From Wuchereria bancrofti (taxonomy: Eukaryota > Nematoda > Chromadorea > Rhabditida > Onchocercidae): a DNA stretch of 64,000 nt. The notes beneath the pieces were generated by a model. The model was not told where the DNA came from and did no database searches. It saw only the letters and a list, made by a program, of their open reading frames with translations. Positions 12,501-24,377 of the stretch are shown piece by piece; the stretch's first letter is position 1; the number at the start of each line of letters is the position of its first letter. The stretch is from positions 8,965,099 through 9,029,098 of the forward strand of contig SSBO01000012.1 in assembly GCA_005281725.1 (NCBI GenBank). The letters are read 5' to 3'. The translations under genes were made by a program, and so were the position numbers.

Positions 12501-14422
12501 ATGGCATTTAGCGGATATATACCAACATTCAAGGAACGACACTCGTTTGGTACGTTTTTTCCATGTCTTCATGACATGAATCATTGTTTCTTTTTAATGG
12601 GAGATATGAATTGCTTGAAAGATGACATTGTGTTGATTTCGTTCATTAAGCACTGATAAGTATCATTAATCACAAGATTAGCTTCTTTCTTCTAAACCCT
12701 ATTTTTTGTTCATTTATAGCTAAAAAAGTCCGTGTCCATATTGCTACCGATGTAAGAGTTAGTGATATCTCTTCTGACCAACAGTTATGAATGCTGTAAG
12801 ATATCTCATAATATTTTGGGACTTTTATTACATAAATTCGCACATTGTGCATTTTCCGTTTACATTCCCTTCTATTCTGGAAGCACTTTTTATTCGAAAG
12901 TTTTTGGGAATGCCCGTTATCGAACAATTTCGTTCAAATACACCGGATGAGAAAGGAAAAAGGAGAGGATGAAGCTAGGGAAGAAGAAGAAAAGACAAGG
13001 ATATTGTATTTGGTTGATATATGAAGTTTTGTTCTATTTTTTTAACGCATCTTTTTGCAACGTTTTTCCTTTTTCACCGTTTGCAAAGTGAAGATTGAGC
13101 ACGTTTGTAGTTTTAAAATTTTCAACATTCTTTAATGAGATACTACAATGAGAATAGTGAGATTATGTAACAAGCACTTCCTTACTGTTTTTGCAACGAA
13201 TATTACCGTGAATGGAAAGAAAACAATTGATAGTGGAGATAAAATATGAAGAATAGGGCGTTGAGATGATGACTTCGATTTACATATTTGATTAATGGCA
13301 ATACACCCATTGGCGTGCGAATATTGTGCAAATGAATGATACCAAATTGTCGGTTTGGTATTTGTTTTTATTTAAAAAAAATATCTGTATTCCACTAGTC
13401 ATCCAATCTGACAACTGTTGCTGGAAATGGATGACCGTTTAAAGTATCATTTCATTAGCTTCTTCATTTAAACGTAGAATCCACGAAAAAGTTTGTATTA
13501 AAAAATTTTTTCTCTTAAAACAATGAAGTTTGATAATCCAGAAAGTTTAAAATTTCCAGAAAGTTTAAAAATGGCAAGAATGCATCTATTGTCCTTTAAA
13601 ATTCATTTGATACAATGTTAGGATAGCAAAATAACCTTATAAATTTAGAGTTAGTTATCTGAAATTTCTAAATTAATATGATATTATAAAGCAGTCACTG
13701 AGCAAAAGTCGAACTGTCTTTACAATTTCAGCAGCACGTGCAAAAGATGCAGCAGAAGCACGACAGCAGCAACCGAATAAGATTCCTGTTGTGATTGAGA
13801 GATTTGAAGGGGAGAAGTACTTGCCATTGTTGGATCGGTGCAAATTTCTTGTGCCAGATCATATAACAGTTGCCGGATTGATGCAAATTGTGCGAAGGTT
13901 TGTCATTTTACAATTTATTTATGTTTCGTTCTTTTTTCTGCTGTTAATTCGACGCTGAAAATTCATATCTGCCGAAATAAATCACAAGCATTAATAAATT
14001 ATAACTCGATAAGTTTCATGTTCATTTGCGTTTTGTTTCTCTTCTCGATCCCTGCCAGTTCCGTCGCTGTAGGCGCTTCTTACGTTTTTTTAATGCCTAC
14101 TTTTTGTTATGAGGAGCAAAGAAAGGATGGATTTCCAGTGCTCTAAAATGCACATCATAATTTACTGAAATGTGAAATGAAACACAGTGCTTATAAATTG
14201 TTTTGTTGATTTTTTTTTTGTTTTTAATTCGAAATAGATTGAAAATCTTTTTTAAGGCGACTACAGCTTCATCCGGATCAAACTTTCTTCCTCTTGGTCA
14301 ATGAGAAATCGATGGTTTCAAACAGTATGAATATGCATCAGCTCTACCAGCAGGAAGCAGACCAGGATGGCTTCCTATACATGGTTTACACTAGCCAACC
14401 GGCGTTTGGTAGCATCAAATGA
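12501..14422 (+). CDS. lgg-2: Atg8-family ubiquitin-like protein, LC3/LGG-2 type, copy 1
   Basis: Three exons, 12501-12549, 13732-13897, 14257-14422, give 126 aa with matching phases. Known role: after Atg4 cleavage and lipidation it coats autophagosome membranes and recruits cargo receptors. Seen here: an N-terminal helix region MAFSGYIPTFKERHSF, the core PNKIPVVIERFEGE, LDRCKFLVPDHITV, and a C-terminus TSQPAFGSIK in which the Gly (about 123) would be exposed by removing three residues. LDRCKFLVP and VNEKSMVSNS are LC3/LGG-2-like rather than GABARAP/LGG-1-like. The first intron is about 1.2 kb. A poly(A) signal AATAAA lies at 14559-14564. The start is the first ATG in frame with the conserved N-terminus. 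Confidence 0.96.
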
Positions 14423-14558
14423 GCGTAAATATCTACGTGTTCATTACCTCTGCAAGATTTTTGGAATTTTCTTCCATTTATTTCTGCTTTGATACTCAAC
14501 AAGAATTAATACGTTTGTAACACAAAATATAGTCCTGTACAAAAAAGAAAAAACACTC

Positions 14559-14564
14559 AATAAA
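14559..14564 (+). terminator. Poly(A) signal of Atg8 gene, copy 1
   Basis: AATAAA about 137 bases past the stop codon; counterpart at 32312-32317. Confidence 0.55.
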
Positions 14565-15190
14565 AATGTTATTATCATTCAACATTATTATATAAATGTG
14601 TGTTACTTTTTATTCCTGATTTTATTATCTTTTGTAACATAATTTCCTTTCTGTGTATTCGAAATTTGGCTTGTTTTGGCTTCCTTACCACCGTGATGTA
14701 TTGTTTCGCGTTAATTCATGAATTAAGAATCACTGTATAAAATAATTCTTTTCCCTATTCCATAATGTGTTACGGACATTATCAGTAAGCCAGAGGAAGA
14801 GTTTTCTTGAACGAATTATTATTAGAACTTGAAACTTGTTTTAAAAAATACTCATTAAATGCTCACATTGAAAAATTCTTCTGTTCATGGTGGTTCAAAT
14901 ATTTAAGGAAGAAAGTTTCAGTTAGGGATTTTTTTTATAATGCTTCTTATTTTTATGGAATCCTCTGAAAAAGAGAGTTTTATATCTTAACTGAGATGAG
15001 GTAATTGGAGTAGTGCGAACGGATGCAAGGGAACTAGTGGTGAGTGAAAATTCTTAACCAGTAGGGTCAGACAGTTGTATACTTTACAAACTGATAAAAG
15101 AACCGTAAAGTTCCATTCATTTAGTGATTTGTTGCTTCCGTATGTTTTCGATTTGTCGCTTCCGTAAACTGTTTTTTGACACTGTATCAG

Positions 15191-15222
15191 CTATTTTCGA
15201 CAGTTAAACCTGTCGAAAATAG
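15191..15222. repeat. Perfect inverted repeat (hairpin), copy 1
   Basis: Arms CTATTTTCGACAG and CTGTCGAAAATAG, 13 bp each with no mismatch, separated by 6 bases (ttaaac). It sits 150 bases before the repeat boundary. Not followed by a T tract tied to a gene end; role unknown. Confidence 0.9.
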
Positions 15223-16222
15223 AAAATACATTATTGTACATAAAAGACAGTTGTGTTGAACATTTCACACACACCGGAAGCATCTGTCCCTCCATATGAA
15301 AAGATAAACGTCGTTTATCACACACACGTCTTTGATTACAACTCTTGATCCACTTACTCATCATTATTTGAAGTTTTTGCTAATAAAAGTTTTTGACTAA
15401 CAGGGTTTATTTATCCTTTCCACCAATGATAACCAAAATCAGCTCGATATTGATGACATTTCTGATTTCATATCTGTATCTTTGTCATCCGAAGCTGCAG
15501 ATATTTCATTCTTTAGCAATTATCATGGTCGGTACAAGATAAAGTTTAATGCACTTACTAGTTAATCAAATATTCGGTCCACGCTACTTATCCAGTTCTA
15601 TCATATCAAATTTACTGGTGCAGAAACGATTCCGAGATTGGGTCTATCCAACTATTCATTAAATCAGATGAATCATTTTGCAAACCTTTCGTCAATATTT
15701 GAACAAATTCTCAAAAGTTGATCTAAAGATTCATATTTCAAATGCTTTTAACAATAAGTTTGCTAAGATCATGAATATTGCAAACGTTTCTAAAACAAGT
15801 TTTGTCAAATCTCAGCCTGTCCATGTGAATTTAAAAAGAATAAATTATTTCCTAAGTTAACTAACCATTCATTATAGCTGCAGCAAAGAAACATCAATGA
15901 TGTGTCCAGATTTATGCATATGTCTCCACGGGCTTCAGTTCAGCATTCCAGCAATATCAGTATCTGTCTTTACCACTGCACAATATATTCCTAACATTTA
16001 AAACGGTGAGACTATTTTGTTTGTATTTACTTTCGCACTCCAAATGGAATTTTCCATTTATCGAGAATGTTTATGTGCTTAGAATGAAGTGAACACTCGA
16101 AATTCTGTGGTAGATAATTGATTCCAGAATTTTATGGTAAATAATGGATTCCAGAAGAAAAATTCCAGAAATTTTATGATAAGTAATGCATCCCAAATTT
16201 TCACATTCACAGAAATATCGAT

Positions 16223-16498
16223 TTGCAAGCTGTCTTTCCATCTTTTTTGCTTTCCCAATTTGATCAATCATTAGATCGTTTTCATCTAGGGCCTTCCAAT
16301 CTTCAAAGCTCTTTGGATAGTTTTCCTCACAAAATTGTCAAATTTGATCGTTTCAAAGAGTGTCAGGCTATTTTCACCAAAATTCGAACTATTCTGAAGT
16401 TCCATCTTTCACTTACAAAATGTGATCCATATCTTGCAACTGTCGTAATTGCAGATGCTTCTAATAACGATAGTGAAGTGATTGTGTATCATCTTTAG
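16223..16498 (+). pseudogene. Open fragment of retroelement RNase H region
   Basis: The longest surviving open stretch of the remnant (91 codons), ending at a TAG. Its C-terminal half resembles the RNase H-like domain next to reverse transcriptase in Ty3/gypsy elements (spacing of DPYL, VVIADASN and VYH). It lacks everything needed for an independent gene. Confidence 0.65.
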
Positions 16499-16689
16499 AT
16501 CCAGTGATAAGACAGTTTTCTATCGATCTCGATCTATGCTCGAATTCAGTTGACAGCTAATCCAAAATCTTTTCTTGCAAAAAAGAAAAGTGTTTTATTC
16601 TATACCATTAATTGGTTTCTTGTTTCTTCCTTTATTCTTAATCATTACAAAACAATTAAGATTAATGCTCAATAGATTCTCTTGGATGT

Positions 16690-16950
16690 ATGTTAGTCCT
16701 TCCAGTTCGAATGCTACAAGATTTAATCTCTACAAATGTATCATCAGATCATTCTAATAAAAATGTATACGAAGAACGAGATGTATCTGTACTTCTTGAG
16801 ATTAGCATTCTTTTACAGCTCTGTCGTAATCATTCAGGAATAAGCCGAATGAAGAGTTTTGATTGTAGTCTTGTCTGCTTGCATGAAACAGTTGTTGACA
16901 TGAAAATTCTTGTACGGAGCCATTACCAGTGTCAAATAGCAGTTAAATGA
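16690..16950 (+). pseudogene. Open fragment of retroelement integrase zinc-binding region
   Basis: The end of this 86-codon frame resembles the HHCC domain of retroelement integrases: HSGISRMKS followed by a C-x2-C-like HYQCQIAVK. One expected cysteine appears changed (SHYQC). The preceding part is not recognisable. Confidence 0.65.
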
Positions 16951-17752
16951 AATCGGAACGATTTTATAAGCTTCATACTAGATTTCAAACTTGGTTCTGT
17001 TAATTACTCTTTTACAAGGATAATGGAGGAGTTTTACCTGATCACTGCTTTCTATTTCTTATCTTTCCTATCTCAAACCCCTTGAAATCTTCGTTAAAGA
17101 ATGAAAGGACTGCATCAACAATTTTCTGCTTAACGAAGTTTTTATTTAATTTGCGATAATATAGTTTTCATAGTTCATCTTTACTGATTACTGCTTATTC
17201 GACGTTGTCAAGCTTGCCAAACTATAACCACCCTTCCATTCACACTCCAATAGTCTTACTCCAAAGAAAAGGGATGAAATGGTTGCTAAAAATCATAGAC
17301 TTTTTTGGGCTCAAGAAATCAGACTAAATGAACTGACCGTTTGCAGAAACGGAACAACAATTCGATGATATCTACCGTAAGGTACAGTCTCACTGATTGT
17401 AATGCGATCAGCTTCCATTGTGTCAAGAAGTGTCAAAGTATTGTGGACACACACCTATGATCATTATTCATATCCTTCGATTCTGTGACAATTGTTTCAT
17501 TTTGTTCAGAATGAAAGCAATGGAAGTGTGACAATTAGGTGACCTCTCGTTAACTGTGCAGCGGTATCTTTTCTTTCTTTGTTGCAGGAGTTGCAGTCTG
17601 TAATTGTCACCAAATAGCTTTGATCATGCAATAGTCCAAAATAATAGCAAAATTTCAACTAATCGAAGCGCAATTCAGTGAATGGATTCTTAATTTAATT
17701 TCTTAGTTCCAATTTTTTTCTCGGGTTAGGTAAATGAATATACTACCATTTG

Positions 17753-20700
17753 ATTAAATGAAAAAGGTACTCTTACAATAAGAGCCAATTCGCTTGTAAT
17801 CTGCTTCACACTTATTACTACTTGACTTCTGCTTTTATCAATCAATGCCAAAACTTACCTGAGTCGGTATGTTTCTGATGTCCTCTCCCGTGCTACCTGG
17901 ATATACAAACTAAAATTTTTCTTGCTTTCTCTATTCTATTTTCATTTCTTAACTCGAAAATAATTCTTCAAGGATAGCTTAGACTTTCATTTTATCCCCA
18001 AGAACTGGTAATCATTATGCGTAGGAATATTGACAAGAAATTTAAACATTCCGAAAATTTTCAAATAATTTAGAGTGAAATTTAGATATCTGCCAAACTC
18101 TTTCATTCTAAGCAATGTGAATCATTTGAAATGTAATAGTACACTGAAGATTATGCAAAAAACTGCTCTGTTATCTCACTCTAAATTTTTGCAAAATTTG
18201 TTCTCTAAATGCAAACTGACCTTTATTTTGCAATATGATTAATTCATCCAAAATTACCAATGTAAATTTATTCTATTGTCTTTTCGTATCATACTTGAAG
18301 TTTTATAAATTTCATTTTTTCTTTTTTTTTTTTTTTAAAAACTACCATCTTTGTTGGGGTTTTGCCAGGGAAGTTTTTAATATAGATATCACAGAGAATG
18401 TTAACAAATGAGACGTAAAATTAGAATTATGGTTGGTACTATGGTTTAAATGTGATATCATTGGTGATGTTAAACAATGTCAGCATCGTTAAATGTTTTA
18501 TGTAATATTGGAAAATTCATCAGTGATTGGAATAATTTCTATTCACTGATCTTTCATCGTTACATATAGCGTTACTTTTGCTCTCTACGATTGCTTTTGG
18601 ACAAATATTTTAATTCCTAATTTAAATAAAATAATAGAATCAACATGAGAGTATTATACGACACATTCTGGAGGTCAATATTTTGCAAACAATTGCGTCG
18701 TATCAATTTATCCAAGTTAGAAATTAATTTTACTAATATAGACTTCAAATCAAGATAAATTTTATTTAGTGTTTGCACTAGTGAAATGTTAATTAAAGTG
18801 ATGAGAAAACTTGCTTGACATAAATGAAATTAAGAGAAAAATGAGATTGAGTAGAAATGGTTTGATAATGGGTAAAAGAAGAAAAAATCGCCTAACTGTT
18901 GGTAGTCGTCAGTTTAATGTGACATCGCCATATTGATGCCTGCAGTTCAACAATACATTATGTAGCGTTGTTCATGAAGAAAGTCATAATTAATGCTATC
19001 ATTATTATCACTGTAATATCAGTGCTGCAAAATGGTTATGATCGCTATCATTATTGTGACTGTTTGCAGTAATGATTTAACAGTGAAAGAGACAACAGCA
19101 ATGCGCCACTTGTTAATCTGAAGTATTGCGCCGCTACCTCTCACCAATCTGGTCTGCTGCTTATCTTTCCGATGATAATTTGCTCTATCTTTGTTAACCG
19201 TAGATGTTATCGGTCTCTCTTTACCGATCAGTCTCTCTTTACCGATCACTTTTTTCCCTTTCATTAGAACGAAGTGAAATTTCGGATCAATTTTATGCCG
19301 ACAATTTACGAATTAATCATCGTTATGCAATAGTTTCAATGCTGTTGTTGCTGAAACTTGGAGATAATTTGCAACTTCGATTTTTGAAGCAAAATTTAAA
19401 GTTGAACCAATATACCTTCCAAGGTATCATGTGATTTTCATATTTTATATCCTATTTCTATACCCTGATATGCTTTGTAAAAAAGAAAAAAAAAAGAAGA
19501 AAATTCAAAATTAATTTGTTGACAATTTGAGTATAACATCTTTTATTGCATGCTTGTAGTGTTTATGTTTAAAAAGATTAGTGATACATAATTGTTTCTC
19601 AGAAGTTTTGAAATTCTAAGTGAAATGTAGTTGTTTAAAACTTTTTTCCAAACACTCACAAAATTTTATATGACAATGCAAATAGCTAATTTCGATCGAT
19701 CCTATTTTAAATTTATCGTCTTAAAAGCTTATACAGTGTTGCAATATTATTGAATGATGAATAAAAAATGTTATAATATTGTTTCCAAACCTTTCTCCTT
19801 CTCATTTTTGTCCTTCTTTCTTCTTCCTAAGCTTTTTTTTTTATGCTATCAAAAGATTCCATTATGAAAAGCAAACTGTTGAACAAATATTCATTGCTTT
19901 TGTCTTTCTTCATCTACCTTAATGAAGCGAAATACTTGCACCGTTGCCATCTTAATTGCTCTTTTCTAGTTTTTTCTTTTTTCCTATCACTTTCTATTTT
20001 CATAAATAATTCTGTAAATTTTATTAATCTCACGACAATGACAATAACTTCAAAACAAAACAAAACAAAAAACGATCGATAATATATCAGCATGAATGTG
20101 ATTTGTTTAACAGGAAAGTTGCTAGATTTTTCAATACAATATGAATCATTGTTATCGATTATTTGAACTTTCATAATCTAACAGTAATATTAACATATCC
20201 TAAATTGTATTCCAAAGAGGCATTTGAGGTGAAAAGTTGTAGGCTACTAAAATGATTTAAAATTACTTTTTAGAAAGACTAGTTGAATTTTAATCTCTTA
20301 ATTATTACTTGTTTCACATTACATAGTGTTAATGAGGTCAAAGAAGAGAGCTGAAAAGAATAATTCTTTGCTTTTTGCATCACTGTGATTTATGATCGTC
20401 AAATTTAATGTTGATTTATGATCTACAAAACGATTTCAAACCATTAATCGTAAAGTGTCACCCATATAAATGGTCATGCTTTTCAGAAGCATCAGAAATA
20501 AGAACTAAGTGCTGGCAAACATAATGGAATGCATAGCTGTGTGTCATTTTGTTCTCTCCTGTTTTGCTGTTAATTTTTAGTGAAGGAAAAAAAAGTTTGT
20601 AGTATTTCTTAAAGTTAAGTTAAGTAACTCCTTGTTATAATATTAGCTTCTTTCCTTTCATCCATAATTTTTCAAAACTTTTAATTTTGCAGAAAATTTT

Positions 20701-20970
20701 TGTTGCGCGATTTAAAGATTTTTTTTTACCAACTTTGTTTTTTACATAATATTTTGTTCAAGAATTTTCGACGTATCCTGAAATTGCTATCCGGAATTTC
20801 AAGATAGCTCCGTAGAATTTATTTGAAGATTTTGAAATTGAGATAAAATCAATATTAATTGTTTGAAGCGACCCATTATTTGATGAAGCATTTCTTCTTG
20901 ATTATTTCCGGAAATTTGGAGGTTTTATATCTTATTAATTCTATGGCTACTATTTTAGCGTCACACAGGA
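17753..20970. other. Gene-free upstream region of SLC3A gene, copy 2
   Basis: Same content as 1-3218. In this copy the DNA further upstream is the retroelement remnant, so distal regulatory context can be examined here. Confidence 0.6.
19213..19248. repeat. Perfect 18-bp tandem doublet, copy 2
   Basis: Counterpart of the doublet at 1461-1496, unchanged. Confidence 0.88.
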
Positions 20971-23900
20971 ATGAACGCGGATGATTCGAGAATGCCATTG
21001 TCTGAAGACACTAAAACGCCACAAATTTATAAATTAGAAATCAAAGAATCGAGTTATGAAGGAGTACAGGCGACCTTTCCACCAAAATTTGTATATTTTC
21101 ATGTTTTTATTCGTCTCTTCGCATTTATTCTTAATCAATTTCTCATTTGGAAACTTTCGAATCAATTGGGATCACCAAGACATGAACACCTGTTGATAAT
21201 GTTTACCTAATAGTGCTCCTAAAGCAGGCGGAAACACTACCTTCCATGTAGTGTCAGTAAATTTAAGAAAATTAGCAAAAATTATGTCCGTGAAATGAAT
21301 CATTTATATGGTTATTCAGGTTTATGTCTATCACGACTTTCTTACAGGATGAAAATGAAATAAAAGGAGGTGAAAAGATGATCGGGCTGACAAAAAATGA
21401 ACTAGAACAATACTGCAATGATCCATTTTGGAAGGTAGTTAGGTAAATTCTAAATTTAATAAAATTTAAAATTGGTTTAAATGTGGAAAAAAGCCAGTTC
21501 ATTTTGATGAAAACTCATTTGGATTCAAATCATGGATGTTACTATTTGTTTGTTTCTTTTTTTCTGAAGAAAGCAGTTGTTACAGGTGCACAATGTTTCT
21601 GCTTTTCTGGGTGGTATGGCTTTTGATGTTTATAGCTGCTGTACTACTCATTGTGTTTAGTCCAAAATGCGCAGCGATAAAAGAACCGGAATGGTGGCGT
21701 AAGCAAGTTAGCTATCAGGTAATCTCAAGTACATACGTATACACAGAATTCATTTTTATCTCAGAAAATATCAAGCACACACTTCTGCAATACGGAAATA
21801 GCCACAGTTCTGCAGTCAGTTCTCAAATGTTTTAGGATTTTTTTACAAAAAAAAAAAAAAAAAAAAAAAAATTGGGTCATTTCAAAATATTTTTGTAATG
21901 ATATACAACTGCATCGAGTGGAATAAAATTCCAGATATTTACACCTTCCTTCCGTGACTCCAATGATGATGGAATTGGTGATTTTAATGGAATCCGAGAA
22001 AAACTTAATGATTTACGGAAGACTGGAATAAAAACAATTTGGGTGACACCTGTAATAACCATTCAAAAGGTTAGGTGGTACTTTGAAAAAATTCGGTGCG
22101 AACAGAACTCAGAAAAGTGCTATCACATACTTTCATGCGGAATTTCTATAACTTTTGATAGATTTGAGAAATAATTCAGGATGACTTCATCCCTCTCGAT
22201 GTGATTGATTTCACAAGTGTTGATGAACGTTTCGGTACAATGAATGATTTGAAATTGTTGATAGATGCAACACATGAACTAGACATGCACTTTACCATGG
22301 ATTTGCCCATATCAACAACATCTGCATCACATAAATGGTTTGCATCCTTGTCTTTCTTCATTAATGGATATTGGCTTCTTGTAGAATTTATACTCTAAAA
22401 ACTTAATAACTTCCATCTTAAGCGGAAGTGGAATTCATTTCAAAGTTATTAAGGCTTTCGGATACTCAATTTTAGGTTTAAATCAGCAAAAGCGGGTGGC
22501 GATTACGTTGGTTATTACATTTGGAAGGAAGCACTGGATGTAAAAGATAACCCAAATTATATTGTTGAAGAGGGCAAAAAGGATGCTTATCTAGCTTATG
22601 ACGGCAAAGACCCAATACTAGACTGGCGTAATCCTGCGGTAAAGAACAGTATCTTTGAGGTTGCAAAAAGTTTCATTGATATGGGAGTTGATGGCTTCCA
22701 TGTGGATCATATTGGCGAATTAATCAAATATCTACCAAAATCAGAGGTAACAACAACCAACTGCAATATTTTCAGAATAAACTACAGTAAACATTTAGAA
22801 TTCCAAAACTTTTACTCCCTAAACAAATTTAATTATTAAGTTCATTTATTCAAAATTGTTGATTGCTCGACATCCATCTTAACATATCATTCAGTTATGA
22901 ATAATATGATTTGATAATATAATCAGATTACTTCTACGTAAGTAAAAATTAAGGGATACGTGGCACTATCAATGATCAACGATTTCATCGGAAATATACG
23001 AGACTATGCGAACAGTACTGAAACACCCAATAGTCGAGAAATCGCTGTGTTTTCATCTTTGAGTGACTTCACCAAACTACAAGAATCTGATGATCTCAGT
23101 CTGTCGAACCTCGCATATGTTATCGATGATTCGGTCACCAAACTAAATAATGTCAGTTCCTGTCAAAGTCAATTTTCTAAAAAAGAGAAAAGTTGAAACT
23201 TAATTTATACATTCTTGATAACAAGAAACGAAGCATTTATAATGAATTCTCAAACCTTCTAAATTATACCTTCTTAAGGAATCATGTCCAAATGGAATAG
23301 CACAATGCTTACACTCTACACTTATTACATCTTTCGAATGGTTCAATACTACACGTCTTCCACACGCGTGGCAGTTCACGGATTACCACGTTTCTCGTCT
23401 CAGTACGAGATTCGACAAAGCAACAGCAACTTTACTGAGCTTTGTTCAGCTTTCATTGCCAGGTATTGTTGAAATGTATTACGGACAAGAACTAAGTCTT
23501 GAAGATAGTGCTGGTCCAGAAAACAAATTTACTGGTTTGATGCAATGGAATAGCAGCGAATATGGCGGTTTCACAGCTGGCAGCCAAAAACCATTCTTTT
23601 CTACCACGCTTAATTACAAAGAGGACAATTTCCAGGTAATAGTACTTTTCAGTTCTAGAATGTCACAGCAATCCAACTAACATTCAGATTTTCCAAGTCA
23701 TCAAGCCTTCTTCTGTGTAAATTAATGGGAGGGAGCAAGATGACTCCATCTTAACCCGCTATATTTATGCTTCTCAATAGACTTCTCTACTCTCCTTTAT
23801 TTACAAATTCCGTTGCTATATTGCCACTTTTTGTTAAATAGAGTTATGTTAATTTTCACACTAACAAGAATTAAGTTCACTTTTTTAATTTCAGCTATTC

Positions 23901-24377
23901 TGATAATAACTCAACTTGCAGACTCAGTCTACTAGTTATCGCTCACCATTGAAAACACTGAAAGCGGTGGCAAAAATGCACCATCGTGATTACAATTTTG
24001 CACTTGGCGAAACTCAATTAGCACCACTTACTCAAGATGTCATCTTATTCGGTCGATTCTATCAATCCACTAATAGTTCTAATGGAGCGGTACATTTTCT
24101 TTTTTAATGACTTGTAGTAAACTACTTAAACTACATCATTTATACGATGAGGTTTTGCATAGATACTTTTCAGGCCTACCTGATTGGCGCAAACTTTGGG
24201 ACATCCGACGTTGAAATAGACGGAATGTCTGTACTGCCGGATAATTATATGGCAGCTAAAGCAGAAATCGCTATCGTTACTCCGAACGTTGACAAATACT
24301 TACCTAGGGACAAAATATCATCATTTGATAAAATTGTTCTTGGCCCTAAACAGGGAATTATTATCAAAGTTCAGTGA
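20971..24377 (+). CDS. SLC3A / 4F2hc-type amino-acid transporter heavy chain, copy 2
   Basis: Identical protein (612 aa) and structure to the gene at 3219-6624. Exons: 20971-21090, 21348-21442, 21586-21718, 21935-22069, 22180-22337, 22476-22746, 22954-23151, 23279-23635, 23922-24089, 24174-24377. Type II membrane segment, light-chain-type cysteine and amylase-like ectodomain are all intact. The only visible difference is one extra A in the poly(A) run of intron 3 (21847-21871). With identical introns, transcripts of the two copies could not be told apart. Confidence 0.93.

Larger units (their letters stand above)
1..15372. repeat. Large direct repeat, copy 1 (partial on the left)
   Basis: This stretch recurs almost base for base at 17753-33125. 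The offset is 17752 up to the poly(A) run near 4095-4118 and 17753 after it, because that run has 24 A here and 25 A in the other copy. All exons, introns and spacers I compared are otherwise identical. Identity stops abruptly after position 15372. The left end is not visible because the repeat already runs at base 1. It carries complete SLC3A, Fic and Atg8 genes. Near-identity even in introns implies a very recent duplication, active gene conversion, or an assembly duplication. Confidence 0.97.
14423..15372. other. Spacer after Atg8 gene up to the repeat boundary, copy 1
   Basis: Holds the Atg8 3' end, a perfect 13-bp hairpin at 15191-15222 and the right boundary of the large repeat. No further gene seen. 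Confidence 0.6.
15460..17100 (+). mobile_element. Decayed Ty3/gypsy-type retrotransposon pol remnant
   Basis: Short matches to pol domains occur in the normal order but in changing frames with many stops: a protease-like block (15466-15535, SEAADISFFS resembling the DTAADIS-type active-site region), a linker before reverse transcriptase (15720-15850), a reverse-transcriptase block (about 15900-15995, AYVSTGFSSAFQQYQYLSLP), an RNase H-like block (16350-16497, FKECQAIFTKIRTIL and ATVVIADASNN), and an integrase zinc-binding block (16823-16947, HSGISRMKS ... HYQCQIAVK). No LTRs or target-site duplication were found by eye. Nothing here is functional. Order and spacing argue for one old element, not several. 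Confidence 0.75.
15373..17752. other. Spacer between the two repeat copies (probable start of the duplicated unit)
   Basis: 2.38 kb that appears once in this window. It follows the repeat boundary directly and contains the decayed retroelement. If the duplication is a plain tandem of about 17.75 kb, this is the first part of unit 2, and a match should exist just left of the window. Confidence 0.7.

Noticed and set aside
12145..12507. Overlapping open frames on both strands rich in Tyr/Ile/Val or Thr/His
   Set aside because: They are translations of the TA/TG microsatellite and have no domain; the same applies to the copy near 29898-30260.
15373..17752. A functional host gene between the repeat copies
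   Set aside because: All similarity is to retroelement pol, with stops and frame changes throughout.
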